Origin: UBA2821 sp902763335
GTDB lineage: Bacteria; Bacillota; Clostridia; Lachnospirales; Lachnospiraceae
Assembly: GCA_052066835.1 (NCBI GenBank)
Contig: JBQHRJ010000013.1
DNA length: 64,000 bases
Strand: one strand, 5' to 3'
Position 1 is the stretch's first letter. Every line of letters starts with the position of its first letter. The translations under genes were made by a program, and so were the position numbers. Positions 24,998 through 34,441 of the stretch are shown one piece after another. Below the pieces are notes generated by a model. It did not search any database and was not told where the DNA came from. It saw only the letters and a program-made list of their open reading frames with translations.

Positions 24998-26335
24998 ATG
25001 TCAGAGAATACTTCAATTGATTTTGGAAATGATGATATATTAAGAATCCTTCTTAAGCTTGCGCCTCCGGTTATGATTGCACAGCTTATTCAGGCACTCT
25101 ACAATATTATAGACAGCTTTTTTATAGGAAGATACTCGGAAGAAGGACTTACTGCATTGTCTATAATTTATCCCTTGCAGCTTCTTATGATAGCACTTGC
25201 CGTCGGTACCGGCGTAGGTATAAACACCCTTATGGCTCACTACGAAGGTGTGGGAAGAACCGAAAAAAGTCATGAGACTGCCGGAAGCGGTACGGTTATC
25301 GCTCTGGTTATGTGGTTTGTATTTTCGGTATTCTGTTATTTTATTATGCCGGCGTATGCAAAGGTTGCCACTAATTCTCAGTCAATCATACACGAAGTTA
25401 TAGTATACGGAAGAATTGTGGGAGTATTCAGTATCGGTCTGTTCCTTGAAAGTGTATGGACAAAAGTTCTTCAGGCCGGTGGAAACATGAAAGTTCCTAT
25501 GGTTGCACAGATTGTAGGTGCCATTATTAATATTACACTTGATCCGATTCTGATTTTCGGTGCTGGATTCATTCCAAAACTTGGAATTGCCGGTGCCGCC
25601 ATCGCCACTGTCACAGGTCAGATAGCTGCAGCAATCATTGTTATTTATTATGGATTTAAAAAATATCCTAAGTATTACCTTCATACTACATATGTAAAAA
25701 GTATCTACAGACTCGGCTTTCCAAATATACTGATGCAATCTGCATATACATTTTACATTCTTGGTCTGAATATTATTCTAAAAGGATTTTCCGACCAGGC
25801 AGTCACAGCTCTCGGACTTTATTACAAATGGCAGACTTTCTTCTTTATACCATTGGGCGCCATGCAGACATGCATCGTTCCCGTTATCAGCTATAACTTC
25901 AGCTCCGGCAGAAGTGACCGCTGCAAAAAAACACTTATAGACTCCGTAGCAATGGGCATGGTTCTGATGTTTATCGGAACTCTGTGTTTCGAAATATTTC
26001 CGGGACAACTTTTATGTTTCTTTTCAAGCGACCACGAGGTTATCTCGATAGGAACCCACGCACTGAGAGTAATAGGATTAAGCTTTGTTCCTATGGTAAC
26101 ATCTCTTATCTTTCCTGTGTTCTTTCAGGCAATCGGTTATTCCGTGCAAAGTTCAATATTAACTGTCATCAGGACTGTTGCACTGTTTGTTCCGCTCGGA
26201 TGGCTTTTGTCACATTTCGGACTTGCATGGTTCTGGTTCACATTTCCTATAACGGAAATTATTACCACCACCATCGGTTTTATATTCTACAGACAGTTTA
26301 AACTTAAGAATAATATATTAAAGCAGACGGGTTAA
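24998..26335 (+). CDS. MATE family efflux transporter
   Basis: The 445-residue protein has about twelve hydrophobic segments in two similar halves, with the MATE-type start LKLAPPVMIAQLIQALYNII and VDSFFIG-like motif (DSFFIGRYSEEGL). MATE proteins export cationic drugs or metabolites using Na+ or H+ gradients. Substrate cannot be told. Its ATG directly follows the methyltransferase stop, and a terminator overlaps its own stop codon. Confidence 0.93.
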   Translation: MSENTSIDFGNDDILRILLKLAPPVMIAQLIQALYNIIDSFFIGRYSEEGLTALSIIYPLQLLMIALAVGTGVGINTLMAHYEGVGRTEKSHETAGSGTVIALVMWFVFSVFCYFIMPAYAKVATNSQSIIHEVIVYGRIVGVFSIGLFLESVWTKVLQAGGNMKVPMVAQIVGAIINITLDPILIFGAGFIPKLGIAGAAIATVTGQIAAAIIVIYYGFKKYPKYYLHTTYVKSIYRLGFPNILMQSAYTFYILGLNIILKGFSDQAVTALGLYYKWQTFFFIPLGAMQTCIVPVISYNFSSGRSDRCKKTLIDSVAMGMVLMFIGTLCFEIFPGQLLCFFSSDHEVISIGTHALRVIGLSFVPMVTSLIFPVFFQAIGYSVQSSILTVIRTVALFVPLGWLLSHFGLAWFWFTFPITEIITTTIGFIFYRQFKLKNNILKQTG

Positions 26336-26352
26336 TCCGCCTGCTTTGTTAA
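26320..26352. terminator. Bidirectional terminator between MATE and dus genes
   Basis: AAAGCAGACGG (26320-26330) pairs with CCGCCTGCTTT (26337-26347), with one mismatch and a 6-base loop. It lies between convergent genes and can serve both. Confidence 0.75.
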
Positions 26353-26353
26353 T

Positions 26354-27271
26354 TTAAAATATCGTATCAAATACGCTTGTATACTCTCTAAAATTTTTTG
26401 ACTTCTTTATCTTTTTCCAATATTTATCACCATTTTCAAAATGCGGTGACAGATACAGCCACAACTCCTTCAGTTTGAAAAGTACATTTCTTTCATCATG
26501 CATTATCTCATAGTAATCATCCTTTACCTGAGCCATGAATTTTCCTATCTCTTCCCTTTCATCTTCCGGATTCATGCCTGTTATTCTGTTTATGAGACCG
26601 GGATTTTTTAGAAGTCCTCTGCCAAGCATCAATGTATCAGTATCAGGAAAACGATTTATAAAGTTTTCATAATCTTCCACTGAATGAATATCTCCATTGT
26701 ACACGACCTTGTTTCTGCTGTTTTTTACAGCATATTCGTACATATCCAAATCCGGACTGCCATTATAATAATCCTCTCTCACCCTCGGATGTATAATAAG
26801 CTCACTGAGTTCATACTTATTAAATATATCCAGCAGCTCATAAAATTCATCATGCGATTCCATGCCAAGTCTTGTTTTTATAGAAATCTCCACCGTTGCA
26901 TTTTCGAATATACGATACAGAAACTCATCAAGATACTCTGTGTCTTTAAGCATTCCTGCTCCTTTATTTTTAGTCACAACCGTTGCCGCCGGGCACCCCA
27001 GATTCAGATTAACCTCTCTGTATCCGAGTCTTTCAAGTGCTTTTGCAGAACCATTAAAATTATCCGCTTTACTTGTAAGTATCTGTGGTACCGGCATTAC
27101 GATATTATTCTCCGACAGCACATCTCTTTTCTCTTTCTTATTAAGATAACTGTTTATGTCAGGTGCTATAAATGGAGTAAAGTATTTACTTATTCCACCA
27201 AAATGCTGTTCAAACGCATTACGGTATATATATCCTGTAATTCCCTCCATAGGGGCAAAATAAAATTTCAT
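26354..27271 (-). CDS. tRNA-dihydrouridine synthase
   Basis: Dus enzymes are FMN proteins reducing uridines in tRNA. The 305-residue protein has FAPMEGITGYIYRNAF at the start, the active-site loop NLNLGCPAATVVTKNKGAG with catalytic Cys93, SIKTRLG, and the phosphate-binding YNGDIHS and MLGRGLLKNP segments. It most resembles the short Dus-like group (DusC type); the target position is unassigned. It follows the Ig-like gene by 14 bases, an unusual pairing suggesting co-transcription. Confidence 0.93.
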   Translation of the reverse strand: MKFYFAPMEGITGYIYRNAFEQHFGGISKYFTPFIAPDINSYLNKKEKRDVLSENNIVMPVPQILTSKADNFNGSAKALERLGYREVNLNLGCPAATVVTKNKGAGMLKDTEYLDEFLYRIFENATVEISIKTRLGMESHDEFYELLDIFNKYELSELIIHPRVREDYYNGSPDLDMYEYAVKNSRNKVVYNGDIHSVEDYENFINRFPDTDTLMLGRGLLKNPGLINRITGMNPEDEREEIGKFMAQVKDDYYEIMHDERNVLFKLKELWLYLSPHFENGDKYWKKIKKSKNFREYTSVFDTIF

Positions 27272-27285
27272 ATCAACATTCCTAT

Positions 27286-28560
27286 TTATTTTACTACTAC
27301 TTTATCGCTCAACCCCGCTGCTGTTTTCGATATCTCCACTACTATATTATATGAAGCTTTATCCTTCTTAACAGGAGCATCACTTATATGCTTACTGTTA
27401 AGTGAAACCTTTATTGTATACTTTCCGTTAGCTTTCATAATCTTTTTAACTGAGCCTACACTTACAGTTTCATTCTCCTGCTGGTTTACTGTACTTATAC
27501 ATAACGCCTTATTCTTGAAGTAATTCTTATCATACTTCTTAAGTTTCTTCATTACAGAAGCATCATAATTAACCTTTGAATATTTATTTATAAGCTTCTT
27601 CATCTGTGAATAGCTGGTGATAAGTTCATTATCAAATGTATAATCGTCTTTTGTCCTTATCTTCTTAACTTTAGAATACATTTTCGTTGAGTAATTCTTT
27701 ACGCTGACCCTGCATGAAGCTGTCACCGCTTTATCACCCTTGTTATATGTGGCTGTGATAACTGCTTTACCTTTTGCAACTGCCGTTACAGTTCCATCTG
27801 CGCTGACCTTTGCAACCTTTTCATTGCTACTCTTCCACTCAACATCATCACTCATAACACCATCAACTTTTGCTGATAATTTCATCTGCTGTGATTTGTA
27901 TAATGTTGCATTGTAAGAAGTAAGAGTCACCTTTGTGTGTTTTTCTGTTCTTTTAACAATACTGTACTGCACTTCATTTGTATAACCTTCATATTCACCT
28001 ATTCCGGTTATATATACGGTAGCAGTTCCAATCTCTATGTTGTCCTTATATGTAAGTGTATAATCTGTATCTTTTACAAGTACTTTCCCTGTCTCACCAT
28101 CCATAAGAAGCAGCTGGTCATCTATGTTTGTTTCTTCTCCGGTATATATAACTATATACCATGGTTCCGGCATTACAACGTTATCTGCTTTATTCTTGTT
28201 GTTAAATTTACATATATTATAGGTTGTAACCGCATGTTCTCCCTCATATTCTCCTATTCCATCTACATATACAGTAGCTGTTCCAATTTCTATATTGTCC
28301 TTATATGTAAGTGTATAGTCTGTGTCTTTTACAAGAACTTTTCCTGTCTCTCCATCATAAATTTCCAATATATCATCAATATTGGTTTCCTGACCGGTAT
28401 AAGGAATTAAATAACTCACCTCTGTCATCCTAAATACCTTCGTCTTCTTCTCTGTTGTCTCTTCAGCATGTACATCCTGCGTCATAACCGCTGATGCTGC
28501 CGTTACTGTAGTAATTCCCAATACCGTTGCCATTGCAAGCGATAAAAGTTTTTTCCTCAT
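27286..28560 (-). CDS. Secreted protein with tandem repeats and a bacterial Ig-like (Big_2) domain
   Basis: The 424-residue protein starts with a signal peptide (residues 1-32, MRKKLLSLAMATVLGITTVT then a VHAEE cleavage region). Two repeats follow at about 47-105 and 135-192. They share a 30-residue identical core beginning DGETGKVLVKDTDYTLTYKD and resemble Ig-like surface repeats of Lachnospiraceae. A Big_2-like domain spans about 205-290 (VEWKSSNEKVAKVSADGTVT). The C-terminal 130 residues are lysine-rich without a recognised domain. No LPXTG or membrane anchor is visible, so it is probably secreted or wall-associated. It has its own promoter and is followed closely by dus. Confidence 0.85.
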   Translation of the reverse strand: MRKKLLSLAMATVLGITTVTAASAVMTQDVHAEETTEKKTKVFRMTEVSYLIPYTGQETNIDDILEIYDGETGKVLVKDTDYTLTYKDNIEIGTATVYVDGIGEYEGEHAVTTYNICKFNNKNKADNVVMPEPWYIVIYTGEETNIDDQLLLMDGETGKVLVKDTDYTLTYKDNIEIGTATVYITGIGEYEGYTNEVQYSIVKRTEKHTKVTLTSYNATLYKSQQMKLSAKVDGVMSDDVEWKSSNEKVAKVSADGTVTAVAKGKAVITATYNKGDKAVTASCRVSVKNYSTKMYSKVKKIRTKDDYTFDNELITSYSQMKKLINKYSKVNYDASVMKKLKKYDKNYFKNKALCISTVNQQENETVSVGSVKKIMKANGKYTIKVSLNSKHISDAPVKKDKASYNIVVEISKTAAGLSDKVVVK

Positions 28561-28603
28561 AATTTACCTCTCTTCCCTAATACAATTCTTTTGTTACACT
28601 TTC

Positions 28604-28632
28604 ATTTTATATTACTGATATATATTTGTCAA
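28604..28632 (-). promoter_or_regulatory. Promoter of the Ig-like gene
   Basis: Minus strand TTGACA (28627-28632), 17-base spacer, TAAAAT (28604-28609), about 45 bases upstream of the ATG. Confidence 0.75.
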
Positions 28633-28654
28633 CATTGCATTTTGTTTTTTTCTA

Positions 28655-29296
28655 TTATTTCCCACTAAGATACCAAATTGCTAACTGTGTCCTATCCCTT
28701 AACCCTGTTTTTTCGAGACAGAAACTTATATAATTTCTAACCGTTCCCTCGCTCAAACAAAGTACCTCACCTATTTCCTTATTATTCAGCCCTTTAGCTA
28801 CCTGCTCTGCAACTTCAAGTTCTTTATCTGTAAGCACTGACTCAGATATATTCTGTAACTTTTCTTCTATTCCGGATGCTTTCTTAGCATTTACCATCCC
28901 ATTAAGTCTCGATGCCACTTCTCCTCCAAATACACTCTGTCCCATATTAACCGCCTTTACTGCCGGTATGATACTTTCAAAGTCCTGCTTTATTATGTAC
29001 CCTTTTGTTCCAATCGCAAGTGCTTTTATTATGTATTCATCATCTGAAAATGTGGTAAGCAGAAGTATTTTCGCATCCGGATGTTTCTGTAGTATCTCTG
29101 TGGCAGCATCAAGTCCCGACATACCATCCATTCTGATATCCATAAGGAGTACATCCGGTTGTACACTCTCATACAAATCAACCGCTTCCCGTCCACTGTA
29201 GCCTATATCCGCCACCTCTATATTTTCATCCGATCCCAATATAGTCTTTAATGATACGGCTACGAGCTTATCATCATCAATAACCAGTATTCTCAT
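28655..29296 (-). CDS. NarL/LuxR-family response regulator
   Basis: The 213-residue protein has a receiver domain with acidic pocket DDD (residues 7-9), phosphoacceptor Asp53 in LLMDIRMDGMSG and the switch Thr/Lys positions. The C-terminal LuxR-type HTH includes LTDKELEVAEQVAKGLNNKE and LSEGTVRNYISFCLEKTGL. It is the partner of the upstream histidine kinase and probably controls the adjacent ABC exporter. A palindromic repeat element separates the two genes. Confidence 0.94.
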   Translation of the reverse strand: MRILVIDDDKLVAVSLKTILGSDENIEVADIGYSGREAVDLYESVQPDVLLMDIRMDGMSGLDAATEILQKHPDAKILLLTTFSDDEYIIKALAIGTKGYIIKQDFESIIPAVKAVNMGQSVFGGEVASRLNGMVNAKKASGIEEKLQNISESVLTDKELEVAEQVAKGLNNKEIGEVLCLSEGTVRNYISFCLEKTGLRDRTQLAIWYLSGK

Positions 29297-29327
29297 GTTC
29301 TAAATCCTTTCTATATTAATCTTTATC

Positions 29328-29423
29328 AGGTGTTTGCGAAAATTCCACGTTTTTTATATAGGTCTGAGCGTTGCAGCCTATAAATCTGATCAACCTATAT
29401 ATCATGAATTTTCGCAAACGCCT
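29328..29423. repeat. Palindromic repeat element, copy 1
   Basis: This 96-base element has terminal inverted repeats of 18 bases, AGGTGTTTGCGAAAATTC (29328-29345) and its near-perfect complement (29406-29423). Inside is a second pair, TATATAGGT (29355-29363) and ACCTATATA (29393-29401). It also contains CGTTGCAGCCTATAAATCTG (29369-29388), which recurs exactly in copy 2 at 44730-44749 in the opposite orientation. It sits between the kinase and regulator genes and can fold into one long hairpin. No ORF or transposase is present, so it is MITE-like by structure. Confidence 0.8.
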
Positions 29424-29428
29424 ATTAT

Positions 29429-30469
29429 TTATTTAATAATAGAAATAAATATTTCAAATCCATCTTCATGACTTATATTTATGTTTCCTCCTAGTGCCTC
29501 CACTCTTTCTCTCATGTTCATAAGTCCGATTCCTTCTCCCTGTATGCCTTTTATACCTGTTCCATTATCTTTTATCATAAGCTGGTACAGTGCCGGATGT
29601 TCTCTCAGTATTATTTCAACTCTGTCGGCATTACTGTGTTTTACGACATTTGTGAGTGCTTCTTTTATAACCGATATGAAACAATATTTTATCTCCTTTG
29701 ATAATTCGCTGGTAAGTCCATTATCGAATGTAATCTCAGGGCTGTCATATTCATTTATCAGTCCGTTTACGGTAATTCCAAAATCAACCGCCTCATCCTT
29801 AATGTCATGCACACTTTTTCTTATATTCTGCATTGCACTGTCAAGGGTTTCCTGCAACATATCAAGCTGCTCTGTCATACCTTTATCTTTATTTATAACC
29901 TTTAATGCACCCACCTGCAATATGGAACGCGTAAGCATATGCCCCACATTGTCATGGATTTCCCTTGCAATTCTGTTCCTCTCGGCAAGGGTGGCAACTT
30001 TTATGTCTGCTTCCTGATTTTTGATTCTCTCCATGCGGTCCATCCGAATCTGTTCATCCGCTTCATTACTGTGCTCAAGTGCCTCATAATACTTTCTTCT
30101 GTACTTTTCAAGATTGTATGTTTTAACGGCCAGACATATGCTAAGCAGTGCAGCAGGTATGATTAACGGCATTTTATAACTCTGATACGCCATAACAAAC
30201 GCACAGATGACAGGAATATACCGCTCTTTGTATAATGCATTATACATTATTATAGGCAGAAAGAAAATATATCCCGGATTTTTTAATGATGCCATAATAT
30301 AAATGATTTTTAAAAGTATACTAAATTTTTTATTTCCAAAAAATATGTCCGCACAAACAAATATAACAGATACAAGCATGGCTGTTACCATGCTTACACC
30401 TGTTTCTATTATAATGCCTGATGTGGCACACACTATGTATAATATAATAAAATCTGCTATCTTATCCAT
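29429..30469 (-). CDS. Sensor histidine kinase, NarL-partner type
   Basis: The 346-residue kinase has about five hydrophobic segments in the first 115 residues, a short coiled linker, a HisKA_3 dimerisation motif RNRIAREIHDNVGHMLTRS with His172, and an ATPase domain with NVVKHSNADRVEI (N box) and GTGIKGIQGEGIGLMNMRER (G boxes). There is no extracellular sensor domain, which fits kinases that sense membrane stress or work with an ABC transporter. Its start overlaps the stop of the upstream permease (TGATG). Confidence 0.94.
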   Translation of the reverse strand: MDKIADFIILYIVCATSGIIIETGVSMVTAMLVSVIFVCADIFFGNKKFSILLKIIYIMASLKNPGYIFFLPIIMYNALYKERYIPVICAFVMAYQSYKMPLIIPAALLSICLAVKTYNLEKYRRKYYEALEHSNEADEQIRMDRMERIKNQEADIKVATLAERNRIAREIHDNVGHMLTRSILQVGALKVINKDKGMTEQLDMLQETLDSAMQNIRKSVHDIKDEAVDFGITVNGLINEYDSPEITFDNGLTSELSKEIKYCFISVIKEALTNVVKHSNADRVEIILREHPALYQLMIKDNGTGIKGIQGEGIGLMNMRERVEALGGNINISHEDGFEIFISIIK

Positions 30470-31623
30470 CAGCTTTCCTTTACTCTGAATTTCTTTATCA
30501 TAACCATTGCCAACGCAAATATTGCTGCTGCATATAATATCTGCACACCCATATACACGGCAATTGCATGAAGGTCAAAATCTGCCCATTTCTTTACACC
30601 CGATATTTCCTCTGTTCCCATAATGTACCAGTACACCGGAACGAATTTTGCTGCCCTTCTTATTCCTTCTCCCAATACAGAAAGTGGTACAAACGCTCCT
30701 CCGAGAAATGACATTCCAAGTCCCAGTACATTTGTTATACCATTTATTATCAGGTCGTTTGATACGAGACTTCCTGTGATAAATGCCATTCCCATCGCCA
30801 CAAGAATAAAGCATAAAGTGTTTAACATATACAAGAGAAATTCAGGCACAGACATTTCTCCACTATACAGTATCCATGATAACAGATTAAATATTGCCCA
30901 TATTGCCATACACGTTATCAACGAGCCGGCTGCAAGCTGCAGATTGTAGTTTTTGTAGTTTATCGAAGAACAGTTTATACGTTTTCTTATGTCTTTTCTT
31001 CCAAAAGCCATAAGAATAGGTGCCAGACAACCTATCACAATACTTACAATTACAAATGAGCCAAGTGTATAATATGTGTAATAGTCCGGATTTTCCTTAA
31101 TTTTATCACCGCTCACCATAGATGCTTCTGCACCGGTATCCATTATATTCATTGCATCATCCACTGCATCCTGCAAATCTTCACCTGCAGCAATATAATT
31201 ATTGACTGCTGATATAAATCTGTCAACCTTAATATCCATATAATATCCCATAGACGATGCTTTAACCTTCATATTGATAAGTTCCATGGGTTTACCCGCT
31301 TCAACCGACTTCTCATATCCCTCAGGCACAATAAGAACATAATAAATATCACGATAAAACAGGTCATTTCTTAATGACTTAATATCATCCTTTTTTTCTT
31401 TGAAATTGTTACCCTTTGACAGGTATTCCTTAATGGCATCTCCGATATAACTTCCATCCCTGTTAATAACCGTAAAACTAATACTCTCACCGGAAAATGT
31501 ATTCCCCACTGACGTATCAGAGCTGCTATTAAAAACCATAATAATTAAAAATATTCCCGCATATATTGCGATTACCAGCTTATATTTTTTTAATATCTTA
31601 AAGAAAGTTTTAAATACACTCAT
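30469..31623 (-). CDS. ABC-2 type transporter permease
   Basis: The 384-residue protein has one N-terminal membrane helix, a roughly 150-residue extracytoplasmic region and five or six C-terminal helices, the ABC-2 exporter layout. AAGGAGG is 5 bases before the ATG at 31623; the frame opens 8 codons earlier. The paralogous permease upstream ends 10 bases before it, so the two probably form a heterodimer served by the ATPase at 32773. Confidence 0.88.
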   Translation of the reverse strand: MSVFKTFFKILKKYKLVIAIYAGIFLIIMVFNSSSDTSVGNTFSGESISFTVINRDGSYIGDAIKEYLSKGNNFKEKKDDIKSLRNDLFYRDIYYVLIVPEGYEKSVEAGKPMELINMKVKASSMGYYMDIKVDRFISAVNNYIAAGEDLQDAVDDAMNIMDTGAEASMVSGDKIKENPDYYTYYTLGSFVIVSIVIGCLAPILMAFGRKDIRKRINCSSINYKNYNLQLAAGSLITCMAIWAIFNLLSWILYSGEMSVPEFLLYMLNTLCFILVAMGMAFITGSLVSNDLIINGITNVLGLGMSFLGGAFVPLSVLGEGIRRAAKFVPVYWYIMGTEEISGVKKWADFDLHAIAVYMGVQILYAAAIFALAMVMIKKFRVKES

Positions 31624-31633
31624 TGGCTCCTCC

Positions 31634-32764
31634 TTACACTCTGTCATGTCTTATGCATATAACAGAAATACCGAAAAATATAACACTCATCACTATAAGC
31701 GTCGCAATACATCTGACATACATATTTACATCACCAAACACACAGATTGAATAGAAACTGTCCGATATAACCGCTGCCGGATTTATCTTATTAATAACCG
31801 GTGCATTTGTTTCTATGATATATTTCATATTGCCCATCATAAGTCCTGCAAGAAAACACATGAATAATGTAGTAGCTCTCATTATTCCCTCTTTAAAATT
31901 TTCACTGCATTTTATAAGAAGTCCAATCACATAACCGTATCCGACACCGGTCACACCTGCAAGAAATCCTGCAAGCAATATGTATCCGTATCTGTTTCCC
32001 ATGTTTACGCCAAGAAAAACATCAAGATATATAAACAGAAGTACAAATAAAATAGTCTGCACGGTGACCGCAGACAGAAAATCCGCCAAAATATTTACCA
32101 TTCTGCCCGTAGGTGCAACATTTCTCCTTTTGGCAACATCAGACTGCATAATCTGTATATCCTTTGCATTTTTCATGCCATAGCTTGAACCAAAGAGACA
32201 GCTCATGGCAATAAGAGCAAAATAATACTGTATATACACATCCATATCTCCGGAAGCCGCACTTTTCTCAACATTGTATGTATGTTCTTCTGACATTGAT
32301 TTTATAACCGCATCTAACTTTTCAGGGTTATCTTTTATAATATTCATTATAAGCTTTTCATTCTGAACATAGGAATCCATCATTGTCTTTAATATAGTCT
32401 GCTGCATTCCGTTTTCTTTAAATTCCAGTGAAATCTTATCTGATACATTTATAATTCCACATACATCCCCGGCTTCAAGCATGCTCTCTGCCTCATCTTC
32501 CGATACCTCATGAAGCTTTATATTGCCATCTTTGCCCGAAACACTCTGAAGAAATGTATCTAACTGTTCCTTATTTGCGTACTCTCCGTTGTCCACCAGT
32601 GCCGCATCAATTTTTCCTATATGTTCTGCCTTTTCTGTTATGTTTGAAAATGCCAACCAGAAAAATGTACCAAGCATGATAGGAAATATAAGTGTCCAGA
32701 AAAATAATGCTTTATCCTTTAATAATATTTTCAGTCTGAATTTATACAAATCTATAAACACCAT
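31634..32764 (-). CDS. ABC-2 type transporter permease
   Basis: This 376-residue permease has the same architecture as its downstream neighbour: an N-terminal helix (FFWTLIFPIMLGTFFWLAF), a large external domain and a C-terminal helical bundle with GTGYGYVIG-like glycine-rich turns (VTGVGYGYVIGLL). It starts 8 bases after the ATPase stop. The substrate is unknown; linkage to a NarL-type two-component system suggests export of an antimicrobial or lipid-related compound. Confidence 0.88.
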   Translation of the reverse strand: MVFIDLYKFRLKILLKDKALFFWTLIFPIMLGTFFWLAFSNITEKAEHIGKIDAALVDNGEYANKEQLDTFLQSVSGKDGNIKLHEVSEDEAESMLEAGDVCGIINVSDKISLEFKENGMQQTILKTMMDSYVQNEKLIMNIIKDNPEKLDAVIKSMSEEHTYNVEKSAASGDMDVYIQYYFALIAMSCLFGSSYGMKNAKDIQIMQSDVAKRRNVAPTGRMVNILADFLSAVTVQTILFVLLFIYLDVFLGVNMGNRYGYILLAGFLAGVTGVGYGYVIGLLIKCSENFKEGIMRATTLFMCFLAGLMMGNMKYIIETNAPVINKINPAAVISDSFYSICVFGDVNMYVRCIATLIVMSVIFFGISVICIRHDRV

Positions 32765-32772
32765 CGCACCTC

Positions 32773-33717
32773 CTATTCTCCGTCACGCAGTTCCTTACCG
32801 GTGATTTCCAGAAATACATCATCAAGAGTAGGAAGTTCCGAATATACATGTCCGAATTCCACATTACGCTCCCTTAAGAAATCCAGCAGTTCTATAAGAT
32901 TTCTCTGACCTTTTGTATATTTAACATGAAGATTTTTATTAACATATTCCACACTGTACACATTAGGAAGCTTCTTTATATCCTGAATATATTTTTCATC
33001 AAAATCAAGTATCTCTATACTGACATTCTCCCCCAGATTAATCATATTCTTTAATTCTTCCTTAGTTCCTATGGCAAGGTTTTTACCCTTATCCATAATG
33101 GCTATACGGGTACAGATTTTCTCGACTTCCTCCATATAATGAGATGTATAAACTATAGTTGCCCCATTGCTGTTCAGCTTTTTGATACCCTCAAGTATGT
33201 TGTTTCTGCTCTGCGGGTCTACTGCTACAGTGGGCTCGTCCATAAATATAAGTTTTGGTTTGTGTGCTATACCGCAGGCAATATTAAGTCTTCTCAACAG
33301 TCCTCCGGAAAGTTTCTGAGGGACAAATTTCTCAAAGTCACCAAGATTTACAAAATCAATGGCCTCTTTTACATACTGTTTCCTAAGACTTCTGTCCTTT
33401 ATGTACAATCCGCAGAAATAATCAATATTTTCATATACAGTAAGCTCATCAAATACTGCAACATTCTGCATCACAACACCTATCTGCCTCTTTATGTCAT
33501 ACTCATAAGGTGACATCTTTTTACCGAATACTTCAATATTACCCTTATCATATTTTAACAGGCCGAGTATACAGCTTATGGTGGTGGATTTTCCTGAACC
33601 GTTCGGACCAAGAAGACCAAATATCTCACCTTCTTTTACTTCAAGATTAAAATTATCAAGAGCTATAAGCTCATTATATCTTTTTAGAAGATTCTCTACT
33701 TTAATAACAGTTTCCAT
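32773..33717 (-). CDS. ABC transporter ATP-binding protein
   Basis: The 314-residue ATPase has Walker A GPNGSGKST, Q-loop GVVMQNVAVFDEL, signature KLSGGLLRRLNIACGIAH, Walker B LIFMDEPTVAVDP and the switch histidine in YTSHYMEEV. The C-terminal 90 residues form the DUF4162-like extension common in ABC-2 exporters. It leads the operon ATPase-permease-permease-kinase-regulator. Confidence 0.94.
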   Translation of the reverse strand: METVIKVENLLKRYNELIALDNFNLEVKEGEIFGLLGPNGSGKSTTISCILGLLKYDKGNIEVFGKKMSPYEYDIKRQIGVVMQNVAVFDELTVYENIDYFCGLYIKDRSLRKQYVKEAIDFVNLGDFEKFVPQKLSGGLLRRLNIACGIAHKPKLIFMDEPTVAVDPQSRNNILEGIKKLNSNGATIVYTSHYMEEVEKICTRIAIMDKGKNLAIGTKEELKNMINLGENVSIEILDFDEKYIQDIKKLPNVYSVEYVNKNLHVKYTKGQRNLIELLDFLRERNVEFGHVYSELPTLDDVFLEITGKELRDGE

Positions 33718-33804
33718 CTGTTTCCTCCTAATCTTAAATCCTATTATGTCTATGCTTACATTTTACCATATGATTAATATTTTTACAGTGTCCCATATCA
33801 CAAA

Positions 33805-33830
33805 AAGGATGTGACAAATGTCACATCCTT
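33805..33830 (-). terminator. Terminator after the coiled-coil gene
   Basis: A perfect 12-base stem (33805-33816 with 33819-33830) with a 2-base loop is followed by T5 on the minus strand. It separates the HPt-tagD-coiled-coil unit from the ABC operon. Confidence 0.85.
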
Positions 33831-33837
33831 CCGTATG

Positions 33838-34407
33838 TTATTCAACAATTTTTTTCACTTTTTCTTCCGGAATGTATAACTTCTCCGCAATCTCTGCAGT
33901 GCTCATTCCAAGCACACGCAGTTTATATACTTCCAACTGGATATTCAAATCCTTTATAACTTCATCCTGTTGCGTTGTCTCCTCCGTAAGTCTGGCTATC
34001 TCTCCCGCCTGACTTTTTATCGTTTCTGCCTGTGTTTCCATGGTCATCTTCAGCGTTTCAATAGCCTCCGACTGGCAGCTTATGGTATTATTATTCTGTT
34101 CAATAGCCTCTGACTGTTTGCTGCTTATGGATGTTTCCTGCTCTAACAGTTCCTTTTGTGATTCTATAATGCTATTCTGTTTCTTCACAGTATCAGAATG
34201 TTTACGAAGCTGTTTCTCCATGGCATTTATAGTCTGGTTTTGTTTCTCTATAGCCTGACTCTGCTTTTCTATAGCCTCTATCTGCGCAGTTATGGCGGCC
34301 TTCTGACTCTCTATAACCTCCATCTGGCTCTCCACAGCCTTTGACTGTTCTTCAAACATTGCCTTTATTTTCATCTTATCCATATTCTCTAACACATCTG
34401 AAATCAT
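33838..34407 (-). CDS. Long regular coiled-coil protein with C-terminal HTH-like segment
   Basis: I do not recognise the family. The 189-residue protein has a short N-terminal segment. Residues 25-158 then keep a seven-residue spacing of Ile, Val, Leu or Met over about 20 heptads, with only positions 95 and 144 breaking it. The heptads are glutamine- and glutamate-rich (AIEKQSQ, AIEKQNQ, VIESQKA). The C-terminus (residues 164-189, LGMSTAEIAEKLYIPEEKVK) looks like a helix-turn-helix of the sigma/LuxR or resolvase sort. It has no signal peptide or membrane segment. GGAGG lies 4 bases before the ATG. It is last in a unit with an HPt protein and a TagD-like enzyme. A rod-like DNA-binding or scaffold role is a guess. 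Confidence 0.75.
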   Translation of the reverse strand: MISDVLENMDKMKIKAMFEEQSKAVESQMEVIESQKAAITAQIEAIEKQSQAIEKQNQTINAMEKQLRKHSDTVKKQNSIIESQKELLEQETSISSKQSEAIEQNNNTISCQSEAIETLKMTMETQAETIKSQAGEIARLTEETTQQDEVIKDLNIQLEVYKLRVLGMSTAEIAEKLYIPEEKVKKIVE

Positions 34408-34423
34408 ACTACCTCCGTTCCGG

Positions 34424-34437
34424 AGCGATTTATCGCT
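34424..34437. repeat. Short GCGAT inverted repeat
   Basis: GCGAT and ATCGC flank a 2-3 base loop just upstream of the coiled-coil ribosome binding site. A very similar hairpin lies upstream of ecfA2 (6416-6428), suggesting a recurring spacer motif. Confidence 0.4.
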
Positions 34438-34441
34438 ACTA

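Noticed and set aside
33838..34407. Coiled-coil gene region as a tandem DNA repeat or CRISPR
   Set aside because: The 21-base periodicity comes from protein heptads; units vary in sequence and have no spacer structure.
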